A stretch of DNA of 64,000 nt, taken from Stenogyne calaminthoides. Taxonomy: Eukaryota > Streptophyta > Magnoliopsida > Lamiales > Lamiaceae. Made by a program: the position numbers and the translations under genes. Under the pieces are notes generated by a model. The model ran no database searches. It was not told the DNA's origin and saw nothing but the letters and a program-made list of their open reading frames with translations. Positions 22,347-35,318 of the stretch are shown here, piece by piece. Every line of letters begins with the position of its first letter. Within the stretch, counting starts at the first letter, position 1. The stretch is from positions 32,882,222-32,946,221 of the forward strand of contig JBBCBC010000019.1 in assembly GCA_037126765.1 (NCBI GenBank), read 5' to 3'.

Positions 22347-23725
22347 TGGGAGTGAACACCCACTGGGTAGAGTGAATTGGATCTGAGTCGAAAAATTGTG
22401 AGTTTTTGCAGGGTATATGATTTATTTGCTGCTATTTTGGGTTTGAATTTCTGGAATTTAGGATTGCCGTAGATTTTAGCTGCCATCTTCAGTTGAATTT
22501 TGGGGCTCTCCGCAAATGCCTCAAAAACAGAGGTTAAGAATTTTTCTTATTTTTTCCTTTTTGAATTTCAACATTGACACTTGATCTGAAAACACCGCCA
22601 CTTTGCTCACTAATGCATTTTTCTAGACATATTCTAATTTGGTTTATTATTTTTTTGAAGGGAAATTTGGTTTATTAATTATTCTTTTAACACTATTGAT
22701 TTTCAATCTAAAACCCAGCTCAAATAACTTTTCACAAACGTGTCATTCCAAACTCATACCTTTCAAAGAATAAACATCTCAACTCATCTACTTGATTTAA
22801 TCCATGTTACAAAAAATATGATTGTATTATCGTCCTGATATTCTTTGTTGTTCCCATTAATTTGTGCAGATGTTACAGTTACGCCTCAGTGTGACTAGAT
22901 TGATCCATCGTGCCAATCTTCTCACTATTTGCCCCAAGTTCGATAAACCTTAGCATTTGGACATATAAAATATAAAATAAGACAAATTTTACTATAAAAC
23001 TTGTTCACAATATAAAATCTTTATTCATATTAATACAACAGCATTCATTCCCGGCTAATTGTTATGGCCGCACTTCGCCTGAGAAGAAAGGGCAACGGCT
23101 ATTTTGGTTTTTTAATTCTGTGTTTTTTAAATTACCTAAATGGAACTGTTTTTATCTTATAAAAACGTGTTTCGGAATTGTTGGTCAAACGCTGCCGAGC
23201 GCGTCACCAGAACCACGCGCGTCACCTCTCTCTTTATAACGGATTGCAGGTGCACGCTGAACATCACGTTGGTGTATTGCCTTCATCACTATTTCTTCAT
23301 TCATCAACAATTCCTTCTGCTCATTTGTATAGTTCTTATTTACAGGTGATCGAGATTTGGAGAATTCGTTTATTTGTCCTGTTTGGCCTGAGTTCTTTCC
23401 TTAGAATATCTGCTTCTTTTATTATATTGTATTCGTGAACCATTTTCATATATATTGAAGCCGGCGATCGACTTGATCCTTCTTTATTGCATTTTATAAT
23501 ATTATTGAGTACTTGGGCCATTACACTAATGTATGAAATTTTATACACATAAATGTTGTGTATTATAGTTTATACACATAAATGTTGTGATATTAGTCTA
23601 GTATTAAAAGTATTAGTTATTTTACTAATAAAGTGATAGTTATGATTATGAACTAGTTGCATTCATACACCATCAACTCCATAAAATATGTGCAGCAAGG
23701 ATAAAATGGTAAAATGATAATAAAA
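22347..23725. other. Intergenic, no confident gene
   Basis: The first 150 bases are the probable leader and promoter of the NDR1/HIN1-like gene. Beyond that the DNA is AT-rich except for a patch at 23060-23290 with CGCGTCAC motifs and a TATA-like CTTTATAA (23231). No open frame there looks coding. A non-coding transcript cannot be excluded. Confidence 0.45.
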
Positions 23726-23728
23726 CAA

Positions 23729-24075
23729 CGTACAAGAAAATACCTAAGGAAGATTAATATCGTCATGTAGAGTGTAGACTGGAAAAATAAAATCGAATGG
23801 CAATACAAAGAAACAATACAGTTGAAGAGTTGGCAACAAATCACAACGTACAAGAAAATACCTAAGGAAGATTCATATCGTCATGTAGAGTGTAGACTGG
23901 AAAAATAAAATCGAATGGCAATACAAAGAAACAATACAGTTGATGAGTTGTACAACGTACAAGAAAATACCTAAGGAAGATTCATATCGTCATGTAGAGT
24001 GTAGACTGGAAAAATAAAATCGAATGGCAATACAAAGAAACAATACAGTTGATGAGTTGGCAACAAATCACAACA
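23729..24075. repeat. Tandem repeat, three units of about 109-118 bp
   Basis: Units start at CGTACAAGAAAATACC (23729, 23847, 23956). Each contains TCGTCATGTAGAGTGTAGAC and AATCGAATGGCAATAC. The second unit-to-unit spacing is 9 bases shorter. Units are near identical, so amplification is recent. The array begins about 170 bases past the receptor kinase stop and may lie in its 3' UTR. Confidence 0.9.
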
Positions 24076-24245
24076 AACTACAAAGCTAAACTCCTAGGAA
24101 ATTTACTGACCGAAACATTCACAATCTCACCAAGAACACAAATAATCAAATGGGGCTCTTCTTCTTGAATCAGATGAGGTTTCACTTAACTTAAATCAGA
24201 AATTTAATGGGCCTGTAAGTAACACTATCAATTTCCAGAAAACGA

Positions 24246-26530
24246 TCATGGGGTCTGCACATTCGAGTCCTTGGATTTATTCTCATCGGACGACGGCCGG
24301 TTCTCCGAGTCGGATTGCCGTACCTCTTCGATCATCCTAACTACCTCCTCCATGCTCGGCCGCATGTCCGGCACTTTCGCAACGCACGCCATCGCAATCT
24401 GCAGCATCTGCACCATCTCCTCTTCGATGTTCTGAAACCTCATCAGCTCCACGTCGAAAACCTCGGCCGTCCACTCCTCCCGCACCACCGACTGGACCCA
24501 CCTCGGGAGATCCACGATGTCGTCGCGGCTCGGAGATTGGATCGGCTGTTTCCCGGTGAGCATCTCGAGCAGGACGACGCCGAAGCTGTACACGTCCGAT
24601 TTGTGCGTGTGCTTGCGGGTCTCGACCACCTCCGGGGCTCGGTACCCCACCTGTCGAGACGTGGAGGGATAGTTCATCAGAGGGGCTAAGCCGAAATCGG
24701 AGACGCAGCCGTCGAGGTCGTGGTTGAGGAGGATGTTTGAGGACTTGATGTTTCCATGAGTGAATTTTGAACCACCGATTGCGTAAGCGTGAGCCACGCC
24801 TCTTGCTGCTCCGATCGATATTTTGAGCCGGGAATCCCAATCCAACGGGGCTCTTCCGGTTGTCTTGTTTCCTGCTATTCGAAAATTGCACGAAAAATCA
24901 GAGAAAATCGCACGAAAATCGATGTTGCATGGATGATCATATATACCATTATGCATGCATGGGTTTTAAGAATCAATGTTGCGTACTGCTCTAAAAATGA
25001 CAAAAAAGTTAAATTTTAAAAGTTAACCAGTCAATTTGAAAAAAAAAATGAAGTTTCTGAAAGCCAAAATTAGCAAACTTACAGGACCAAATAATTAATT
25101 TCCAAAAATAAATAAACAGAAACCCACCAAAATCATTCTTCCCCCTTCCAATATTTTTGACATGTGACAAACATCTAACACATGCAATCCGATAATGTAA
25201 CACCAAAATGCAACAAAGCATCTACAGAAGGATCGTAGAGAGAGAGTGAGTGAATACCATGTAACAAACTTGCCAAGCTACCATTTGCATAGTAATCATA
25301 GACTAGGAGCTTTTCATCCTTGGAGTAATAATAGGCACGTAATGGCACGATATTGGGATGTTGTCCGACTCTGCCAACTATTTCCATTTGTTGTTCGAAG
25401 TCTTTCTTCCCAACGATCACCTCTTTCAACCTTTTCACGACAACTGTAATTGATTCCTCCAAGACCGCCTTATATGCAGTTCCAAAACTACCCTTTCCCA
25501 ATACTTCAGCTGATGCTCTCAACAAATCCTCGAGGTCAAAGTTGTAAGAACACCCTTCAAAGAAAACTAACTTGTTCTTCTCCGGTTCTTGGACCCCACT
25601 ACCGAACTCTTCGCTCGGTTTCTCAGCCCTTCCGGCACTGGAGGACTTTACTTTTGGGGCGGCAGCGCCGTCGTCCTTCTTTCTCTTAATGCAGCACAAA
25701 AATAAAATTAGAGCCAAAAGAAACAGCAGCACAGCTCCTCCTACAGCAATAGCAATTATAGCTGCCAAAGGAAGTTTCTTTGATGACTTTTCTTTTCGTG
25801 AAGGTGGAGGCGACTGACTAGGGGAAGGAGAAGGTGGAAGAACGAGGGAACAAGGACTCAGAGGGGGGCCACATAACGTGTTTCCAATAAACGAGGAATT
25901 TGGAAACTTGTTTAGAGAAGATGGGATACTACCATTGAGATGGTTGTAGCTTAGGTTGAAACGTCTGAGACGTGGTAGGCCTAGATCGGGAATAGGTCCT
26001 GAAAGCGAGTTATTCTCAAGGCTCAGTGATGTAAGTTGAGTCAAATTCGTTAATGTGAGTGGAATGCTTCCGGTCAACGAGTTAAACGAGAGGTCAAGAA
26101 CGCTGAGTTGAGGGGAAAGTGAGGTCGGAATGTCACCGGAAAAGTTGTTATTTTGGAGGAAGAGGTAGTGGAGAGACGGGAGGGAAAGGATTTCAGAAGG
26201 CAGATTACCACTGAGGCGATTGGAACGAAGGCTGAGAACCCTCAAAGATTTCAACTTTCCAATTGTATTAATCGGGATTGGACCGTTAAGTCCAACCCCA
26301 GGAAGACGAAGACCAATCACACTTCTCCCGTCTGTACTGCAATTGACACCTGTCCATGACGTACAGACAGGGGAAGCGGGATTCCAGTTGAGCTTCCGGC
26401 CATGAGGTATGGCGTTTGAAAAATCGAGAAGGGCTTGTGTATCTGAGCTCAAGTCACCATGAGTGAGAGGGGTAAAACTGACAATCAGAAAGATGGTGAA
26501 TAGCAATACATGGGCAGAGCAGTGTTTCAT
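24246..26530 (-). CDS. LRR receptor-like kinase, At5g58300 type (probable pseudokinase)
   Basis: Two coding exons, 25258-26530 and 24246-24871, join in phase 1 to 632 residues. In order: signal peptide (to about residue 25, ending THGD), LRRNT_2 with the CTSWTGVNC cap, about five leucine-rich repeats, a proline/serine linker, one transmembrane segment (AVLLFLLALILFLCC), then a kinase domain. The glycine loop is GKGSFGTAYKAV and the lysine motif VVVKRLK. The catalytic-loop HRD is HGN (THGNIKSSNILL), while DFG is kept. Lack of the catalytic Asp marks it as a probable inactive kinase, as in this LRR-III subfamily, which act as scaffolds or co-receptors. The ATG at 26530 is chosen because the signal peptide follows at once; an upstream in-frame ATG lies across the leader's splice acceptor. 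Confidence 0.95.
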
Positions 26531-28150
26531 GAGGAAATCCACAGAAGCATTAAAATAAGGCAGGGTTTTCAGATTTCCTGTGGCAAATAAAAGGCATAAA
26601 TGCATAATTAGTTTACAAGAAGATGAGAGCTGAACTTATGAACATATAAAAGAGAGACGCTAAGAAAATGTAAATTTGGAAGTGTGTAATCACAAAATTA
26701 GAAGAAACAAAAGATGGATTCATGTGTATAGTCACAGAATAAGAATCAAGAACAACAAGAGCTTTTGTAGGAAAGGTAGATATATTGTCAAGTGATCAAA
26801 GGCATACTGTCTATAAGACGAAAATCAAGCAAAAAGACGTATCCTCGAAGAAAAACCTTTCTACATGATATAAATATGAAACTAACTGGCTCCAATTAAA
26901 TTTTGAGAACAAAAAATTACCATGAAATGTGCTTAATAACCAAAAGGACGACAACTTCTCTATCAGTAAGACAGTAAAGACATTTCTCTTACGATAAAGC
27001 ACTTTGAAGGAAAGGAAATACGTCTTTATAATGGCTAACAGAGAAGGGGCTGTCTTTGGGAAGTCAAATGTATTACTCACAAAAAGTGGTTAGAAGCAAT
27101 AATCAAGCTTTATCTTTGTAGCCAAGATGGTATTTATTTTTTCTTCCTTCTTTTTGCCCCTTAAAAGTTTCATTAAATTAAAATCGGACCATAATTCAGA
27201 TCTTCACAATACTCCACGCACCAAAAGTAAAGCACATTGTTGGCAATCCATACTTAAAGAACTTTTGTAACAGCTGAAAAGAAGAGACCACTAAAAGAAA
27301 CAAGTTTCACAATGTAAAACAAAATTTAACACCAATACAGGCAACAAATTGAGCTTCCACCTTTAAAATCAACCAGAGATTTAATTTCCATTTTTTAATC
27401 TAAGAAACAAAAAACAGAAATACAAGCCACAGAGATCTTTGGTGTTCAATCTTCCATGAAATTTGCACCAATGATATAAAGAAAAGTGAAAAAGGATCCA
27501 AGAGAAGTTTGTCAATGAGAATTCTAGACAAAACTATGTGTTTTTCATTGGTTGCAAAACAAACCAAATCCGAATTATCCTCACAGTAAAAATCAAGATT
27601 TGCAAACTTAAAAAACTAAATTTAATGACACATTAGAAAAAGTCTTCAACTGCAACAAATGCAGTAAAACAGAAAGCTGAAAATCTTTAAGCAGAACAAC
27701 ACTAACATTACCAACTCCACAACAATTACCAAATCCCACTGACTCAGATCTGCCATTAAACTAAAGAAACTCACAAGATACAAACAGAAACAGAACAAAC
27801 AACAGAAATTCTGGAGAAGGGTTTGCCAAATTACCTCGAAGCATCGAGCCCACAAAATTTCTCTACTCAAATTCCAGATTTTTGAGGTGGGTTTATCGAG
27901 AAAAATGAGTTTGAGTGCCAAAATCGAAGCTTTTTGTTTCAATTTTGAGAGCAAAGTTAGTAAATGCAGCAGAAACAGAGAGGCCCAGCTGGCAGAAATG
28001 GAGGGGAAAGAGCAGCAGCAGCATTGGCAACCGCATTTTAGTCAGGAGTTCACACCATTAATGGGATTCGAAGATCCAAGTGATAAATGTAGCAAGAAAT
28101 GGTGTTGTTGAGGTGAAATTAGTGTTGAGAATGAGCTTGAAATGGAAAAG
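26531..28150 (-). promoter_or_regulatory. 5' UTR intron and leader exon of the receptor kinase gene
   Basis: A leader exon appears to end at about 27832 (CTTCGAG|GTAATTTGG), and the acceptor TTTGCCACAG sits at 26578-26580, 47 bases before the ATG. The roughly 1.25-kb intron is AT-rich with no coding stretch. Many LRR-III receptor genes carry such a leader intron. A short frame on the plus strand at 27887-28111 overlaps the leader and has no other support. Confidence 0.6.
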
Positions 28151-29690
28151 AAGATGAAGAAAGAAAGGGGTGGGGGTGGAGTGGCTTCAAGTCAAGTATA
28201 TTCACTCAACCACTGAGACTGAACGGGGGTATTTTAGTAAAAGAGACCAAATATAGAAAGTAGAATGGCTTTTATTTATTTAAATGAAACCAAAATAAAA
28301 TGGGGTGTCTGGTTTCTCAAAGGGAATCTAAAATGTGAATGAATTTAATAGTAGTAAGAAGTGATAATGGGTGTATTCATTGTTTAATTTCTATGTAAGA
28401 GTGATTTTAATTCAAATTATTGAAAATAGAAAGTGTCATTAATTTTATTTTTACTAAAGATATATTAAACAGTAATAATGCTTTATTATAGATAATATTA
28501 ATTTATTTGGAAGACTAAAAACAATTTTCAAAAAAGAAAACATGAATTTCATTACTCCAAAATAATTAGATCTATGTTTATTCACTATGTAGTTTTAGGA
28601 TATTAAATTACTGCTCAAGATTTTAATTATCTCCACCAAAGATCTTATTTTCACTAATATTCACATTTTATTAAAGTCATCAACTAAATATCCCTATGTT
28701 TAACACATTAGCGTACATACAATCTAGACCTTTATTCGTCGGTTTGAAAGGGTTCGAATCGAGAAAAAAAATGAAACAAGAAGAAATATAAATTAGGGTA
28801 AAATTTTAAAACAGTGGGCCTATTGAAATTATCCAAAGTACTCTATATCGGTATGATAATCAAATGCCATTTATAAAGATAAAAAAACTTAGCGAACGTA
28901 CGAAGCGTCGAAGTAATTAATTAATCTAAATACAATAAGTAATAAATAAATTGATTTTGCATTTCTCAATTTGATCATTTTTAGGAGCATTTGGTTATTA
29001 TTCAAATCACATGTTTATTTCTTTTCATAATTCGAACAAACTTGAATATTGTTTTTTTTTAATATGACCCATTTTATATGTAGTATAATTTTACCTGTTT
29101 TTTTGTTTTTTTAATATAAATGATACTTTTCTCGTCTCAAACTCTCGATTGAAAGATTGCAAGATTTTTTAATTTCGTGTTTTTATTGAAATGAAATGTT
29201 TATAGTATATAAAATGATAAAATTACTTTTAAAACATGATATGATAGATAAAAAGTAGTACTATCATACCTAACCTTAAAAATATTTTTATCATTTCAAT
29301 TATTAATAAACAAATCACTTTCTAAAACACGAGTCAAATAGTAAATGTCCAATCGAGTTTGGGACGGAGGGACCAATCGAAGCATCAGACATGAAGTTTC
29401 CATTTCGACTAATGTAACATTTAATTAATATATTTAGTGTCGATTTGTAAACTCTAATTCATGAACATAAGTATTTTATTTTTAAAAAAAAATTGTGCTT
29501 AACGACTTTCAAAATAAGTGATTTCAAACAAGTCCTTAATACATTGAACTTAAGTTGTCACCCGAAAAGATTCAAAATTTTCGTATTTTATTTTACGCAT
29601 TAAGTATTTGTATTTTACCACTTTATTATTGTTATTATTAACTAGTCAAAAAGGGGTATAGTAATAAATAGGTTTGACCTCCAAACTAAA

Positions 29691-29881
29691 ACTCCTTCCG
29701 TTCCCATAGTTGTTTTCCTGTTTACTTTGTGTGTTCGGGTTTTAAGAAAATAAAAAGAGTTATTTATTAGTATTTTATATGATATAGTGATAAAGTAGAA
29801 ATTTTCATTTAAGAAAATAAAAAAACAAGTATGAAACTCCCAAAATAAAATACAGAAAAACAAATTTTGGACAGAGAGAGT
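29691..29881. mobile_element. Stowaway-like MITE (degraded)
   Basis: Starts ACTCCTTCCGTTCCCATAG and ends TTTTGGACAGAGAGAGTA. These are imperfect inverted versions of the Stowaway end CTCCCTCCGTCC. The size, about 190 bp, fits. No clean TA duplication remains. Confidence 0.45.
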
Positions 29882-32800
29882 AATATTTTTGGGACGTACA
29901 AAACTTTAGACGTTGTTCGACAAAATGCAAAAAATAGTCAACAAATCAAATCATCACCATTATATAATCTTTATTAATTACTATGAAATGAATTTTGGCG
30001 GATTCAATATTAAAAAACATTTACCTAGCAGCACGTATAGTATATATATAAACTCTTTAGTTTTAGAAGTGATAAGCATAAAATGAGCGACATGGAGTAT
30101 TGAACAACATTAGAGAATAAGTTCCCGTAATAAAACTTTAAAAACGTGCTTTAAAAGTATTTATTTTTAAATTATTAGACACTGATATTTTAAAAATAAA
30201 TATTTCTAGAGAACATATTAAATTTGCAAATAGACTTTAATTAATAAACTTAAGAAGAGATATATTTTACCACCAAAAAATATTATATATAACTCATTTA
30301 TCTCGATTTCACTTTTTAATAGAAAAATTATAAATTTCAAGATAGTGTATAACTTATTCAATTTTTTTTAACTTAAGAGTGATTTTTTTTTAAGGAATAC
30401 GCTTTAACTTAAAAAGTGATAACATTTTCATTTTGAAAGAGATATTTATCGCACCAAGAGAAGGTTTCACATAATATTTGCTCCTGTGAAGCTAAAATAT
30501 TGTGTGAGACCAATTAATCATATGAGCTGTGTGACTTCTTAATTTTTTTTAAAAAAATCACTTTTAAATTAAGTCGTAAGTATCACTTTTCAAGTTTCCA
30601 CCTTGAAATGATATACTGCACATGCATTTTTTGTTTATAGTGATACTATTTACCTTAAAAATTGATAACTACTATTGAAAAGTGATATTGGGCGCACTAT
30701 GAAGTAATCTCATGCAATACCTACTTGCTCTATTGAATTAAAAATATTTTTAGCCCCATAACTTTCTCCTATTCACAAATCGTTCAAAAATAATTATAAA
30801 AATCATTTTAGTCCCGTAATTTTGTACATTGTTCAATATACGTCCAATTTTTTGCAAAACAACAATCATTTTTTCCCTTATTTCTTGTCTTGTAGTTTTC
30901 AACTTTCCATAAATCGTCACAAGACATGTGCCAAGAACAAGAACATTTTTTACTAAATTTAAATGTAACTTCAGCAATAAACGAAATTATGAGACAAAAA
31001 ATAAACTTTTTTCTTTTACTATTTTGCAATGGCTCGCAAAAAAAAAAAAGAATTCCGGGACAAAAATATTTTTATTAACGTCCCTCCCCTACCACATCCA
31101 TTATTTTTTGGCCCCTACTAACTAGTACATTATTTAACCTTTCTTTTGAAATCTTTTTACTTGTTCATCTCTTCAGATTTTATACAACAATACAATGTTT
31201 TCATCCAACCCATTTTTCATTTTTTTTTTCTTATGCAAATTTGCACCTTGCAAATTACATTAAAATTGATAAAACAAAGAATACATGTACAAAAATGAAA
31301 TATATTCATCAAATAAAATCCTTGTAACAAAAGCAATTTTTTTTTTTTTTTTTACATTTAAATTGACATAAAATTAAATGAGGAATAAGAGAGTACTATG
31401 ATTATGAAATAAATGGCAATTTCACCGTCACACGTACATCACGTGTACATTTATAAGTATATGCCCCCCTATGTGTGTGATTTCATAATTTTCATCTGTC
31501 AATATATCTCTATCACCATTATATCACCATTATATTTAAGGAGAGAAGGGAATTATGGTTGCCATTTAATGCAATATGCAGATTTAGAATTTTAGTGTCC
31601 CAGCCATTAAATAATTTCAAACTTATTTTACTTTACAATTGTGTTCAAATTAACGGGTTGGTGAAAATGAGTATTAAAGGTCAACATTTCAAAATTCTGA
31701 TGCCAATATTTTTTTTGGAAAATTTTGCTATATAAGCTTTGCAGTGTGGTTTAATTTTTCTTGTATGAATCTAATAACTATTGCATGAGGTCAGAATTTA
31801 CTCGATATATAAAAAAAAAACAATGGTTCAGCCATGTTTCTCACCCTCAATTGTAATTTTAAAAGGTGTTTATTTTTTTTTAAGTAGTATTCATTAGAAG
31901 AATGTCGTATACTTACAAGTGTAATTGATGTAAAAGTGTGTAAGAAGAATTATAGACGGAGGCGATAACAAACAAAAAGAATCCGAGTCTTGTGCAATAA
32001 TTTTTTCAAAAATAAGTTTTGTCTCCTCATGAAGTGCTTGGGGATTTTATTTATTTATTTATCGAGCAAAAAATATTTTATTAATGACTTGGGTATAAGA
32101 AGTGTTTGAGGCTTGATCAAGCGTTTATGACACTTTTTAACTGAACTATATCCTAAAATCAAAATAATGGAATTATTTATTAGATTCTTTTAAATTTTAT
32201 ATTCTATTCAAATTATTATTAGACATGTATTTATATTTGATTTAAAAAAAATCAGATTTAACAATATTTATATACGTTTTTTTTGTTAATTTCTAGATTT
32301 TTAATAAATTCCTAGATTATTGTTATAAAAATGTTTTTAAGTGACTTTGTACTTTAATAGGATTTCAAGATAATAACAAAAGATTCACATTTAATATTAT
32401 TTTTGCACCACATTTCAAGTAAGAATCAAGTAGATCCAATCAAAAGTTACCGATTGCTTAATCCGTCATAACCGATCATGAGATTCTTTGAGAGTTAAAC
32501 AAAAATATTTTCACCTAAATATTTGTTGAGAGTTTGTTAGCTGTCATCACAAAGAAACAACATACTATTATAAGTACCAATTATGGTATTTGTTGGCTTA
32601 AAGCTGAAGGAACATTCCTGCATAAACCTTCTTCATTCTTGCCTGGCTGCAATCATGCTCAATTTGAATTTATTCACCTTTTTTTTTTTTTTTTTAATAA
32701 TATAAATTTTTTGGAACTGTAGTTTTAACTTTTATCTAAACTTTCAAAAGAAAGCTTTTATCTATTTTAAAAAGGTAAGAACTATTTATGTGTATTTTAG

Positions 32801-32997
32801 GAAAGTTTGGTTCAATTTTTTTAATAAAGATAATAATAAGAATCACTTTAAATGTCTCTTTTTTATTTGAACATTTATTATTCGCACGAGTTTTAAGAAG
32901 TGAATTTTTCATTAGTATATGAGAAAAATAATGACATTGAGTGTAATATTAAAGACAAAGTATAGTGTGAACAAGTTTTACGGTGAAACTGGTTAAG

Positions 32998-33165
32998 GAG
33001 TGTGATTTATATTACTAAAGAGTGTGACTTTTTACTGTAAAGGATGTGACTTTTTACTATAAAGAGTATTACTCATAAAAGTGAAGGGTGTGACTTATAT
33101 TATAACAAAGAGTGTCGTTGTGATAACTGAAGGGTGTGACTTATATTACTAAAGAGTATGTCTGT
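32998..33165. repeat. Degenerate short repeat, GTGTGACTT-based
   Basis: At least five copies of a GGGTGTGACTTATATTACTAAAGA-like unit (written here as one 24-base consensus split: GGGTGTGACTTA and TATTACTAAAGA) at irregular spacing. The origin is unknown and it may be part of a decayed MITE. Confidence 0.5.
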
Positions 33166-33353
33166 AAAAAAAAAAACCAATTTCACGGTGAACAAGTTTC
33201 ACAGCATACCAACTCAATATTAAAATGTTTTAGAGAGGTATAGATAAAAAATATTTTTTATTTTTTTTCATTTATATAAATGTTCAATTAAATTTGGGAC
33301 GGACCTTTTCGGTAATGTTCAAATAAGAGAGAGACAAGGGAGTATTAAATAGT

Positions 33354-33717
33354 ACTCCCTCCGTCCACCAGAAGTGTGCTCACTTTCCTTATTTGTCTGT
33401 CCACAAAAAATGTGTTAATTTCTTTTATGAACACGAGCCATTTTGGGTGTGTTTGCAAACTCTAGTGGAGGGGGCATAATTATTTATTTTTTAAGCTGCC
33501 CTCTCATAGCTTTAACTTTTGAGAAGTGTTTTTAAGTTGTAAGTAGAGTTTGCAAACACCCTATTTATCTCCACCCTCCAATCGTCATTTAATTACTCAT
33601 ATGGTCATTGTACTCACCAACAAAATTCAATTTGCTTATAAATGGACCCCACAATACTTTATAATACTTTTTATTTTATCTATTTTTTCTTAAAATCTAT
33701 GACGGAAGAATTGAGTA
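33354..33717. mobile_element. Stowaway-like MITE with a nested insertion
   Basis: The left end TACTCCCTCCGTCCACCAG is the classic Stowaway terminus. The right end GACGGAAGAATTGAGTA is a decayed inverted copy. The interior is interrupted by a foldback element at 33445-33561. Just to the left, 33288-33344 contains TTTGGGACGGACC and AAGGGAGTA, the right end of another member. Confidence 0.5.
33445..33561. mobile_element. Small foldback MITE nested in the Stowaway-like element
   Basis: Terminal inverted repeats are GGGTGTGTTTGCAAACTCTA and the complement of TAGAGTTTGCAAACACCC, differing only by a GT indel. The element is 117 bp and non-coding. No clear target duplication was found. Confidence 0.6.
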
Positions 33718-35075
33718 TAGTTTTTATAGATAGAGTGAGTAATAATTAAAAATAATAGTTATACTGCTAGTGTTTTGCTTACTACGTAGGATGAATTTAT
33801 CATTTTATATTTTAATTAACCACCTCATACCATTACCATCCTCGTTGACTTGAGTGCAATGCATAATTTCTCCTATAATAATCAATTTTTCCAAATTTAA
33901 GGAATGATAAATAGGAAAAAGACTGCACATGACCGGAACATGTGTTCAGTCTCTGTATGGTAGAAGAGATGTATGAGACATTAAAATAAAGCCAATGCAA
34001 GTTCTATATTTCACTTTCAAAACTTATTTTCTTCTTTTTTAATTAAAAAAGAAACTCATGGAATAACTTGCCTACTGCAAACCAACAAAGAGGTGCAACC
34101 ACTGAAGCTGAAGGTCCAACAACCAAGCGTACCAGGTGCTGATCAAGACAATAAAAACCGCAGACAACAAAACTACAAATTTCTTAGCTCATTACATGTT
34201 CCAAATTTCTTAATTAATTAAAATATTTTGTTCATTACATGTTTGCAACGGATAATTTTTACATGCATTTTGTGAGAATCGAACCAACATCTTATAACTT
34301 TTTTCACTTATTTTAAAAAGTTTTTCAAAAAAATAAGTGTTTTTGTCTTTTTACTTGAATTTCAAAACAGATACTAAGATGTCTTCCCACACCACATGCA
34401 TCTTTAAAATGAGACTCACCACCCCACCTCATAATCATTCTTGGAAGAATTAATGTCTGTCTAAACAAATATTTACTGTAATTATCTGATTAGAAGAATC
34501 TTTACAGGCCCCATTTGTGGACCCATGATGCTAACATTTCCTCTAATTTTACATACATGTTCAATTTTATTAGTACATCTTAATTAATCCTTATGGCCCT
34601 TTAAAATGAACAAATATGGCTGGAAAGTTGCTTTTTCTGGTGGTGCCTTATATAAATTAGGTTAAATTTGGCTCTTTGTTCCAGGATTACAACATTTTAG
34701 TTCTATTCTATCTTTTGTAAAAAGGAGAAAGCGACAGCCTTCGTCAATTGAAATTACTATATTACACATGCAACCACTTGGGGTACTTAAACTGACTCAA
34801 TCAAATAATTCTCGAAATTTTTATGACCTAAATTAAAGTCAATTGTGACTATTGGAAATGAAAGTACACCCTCATATATATAGTGGAGTGCTATGGCATT
34901 ATCAAGGTTAAAGACATCATGGTCTTGTGTTTGGACAACATAATGTTGTTTTACCACACAAGAACAAACTTCTAACTTACTCCAATAATGAATAACTTCA
35001 CAAAATCACAATTTACCAAGATTTTAAATATCTACATAGAGTTCAACTTTACACTACATGTATTAAAATCCAAAT

Positions 35076-35318
35076 CTAGCAAAGAAAATAGATACTCTCA
35101 AACGCTGACAAATGGCTTTTGATGTGTTTTGCTATCATTGGTTGTTGATATTCTCCTATCCTATGGCTTTTTCCACACCAAAGTTCAAAGCATAGCAAAA
35201 GGGCCCCTCTAATACTAAGATAGCCCACATGGGGTAGAACATAAAGCAAAGTCAAGATAGCAATGGAGGTGATGATGAAATCCATGATAAACTTTTGAAT
35301 ATGCAAATTGGGCTCCAT
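35076..35318 (-). CDS. Possible small membrane protein, 80 residues
   Basis: The open frame starts MEPNLHIQKFIMDFIITSIA, has a hydrophobic segment at about residues 11-33 and a second at 38-48, and ends FESIYFLC. I do not recognise it. It stands alone in gene-poor DNA 200 bases from the solo LTR, and no TATA box or neighbour supports it. Chance in AT-rich DNA is possible, although its codon content is less AT-driven than other frames nearby. Confidence 0.25.
   Translation of the reverse strand: MEPNLHIQKFIMDFIITSIAILTLLYVLPHVGYLSIRGALLLCFELWCGKSHRIGEYQQPMIAKHIKSHLSAFESIYFLC

Noticed and set aside
21712..22486. Overlapping frames in other phases over the NDR1/HIN1-like gene
   Set aside because: Arg- and Pro-rich shadows caused by the GC-rich codons of the true frame.
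27887..28111. Plus-strand 74-codon frame
   Set aside because: Antisense to the receptor kinase leader, with no recognisable feature.
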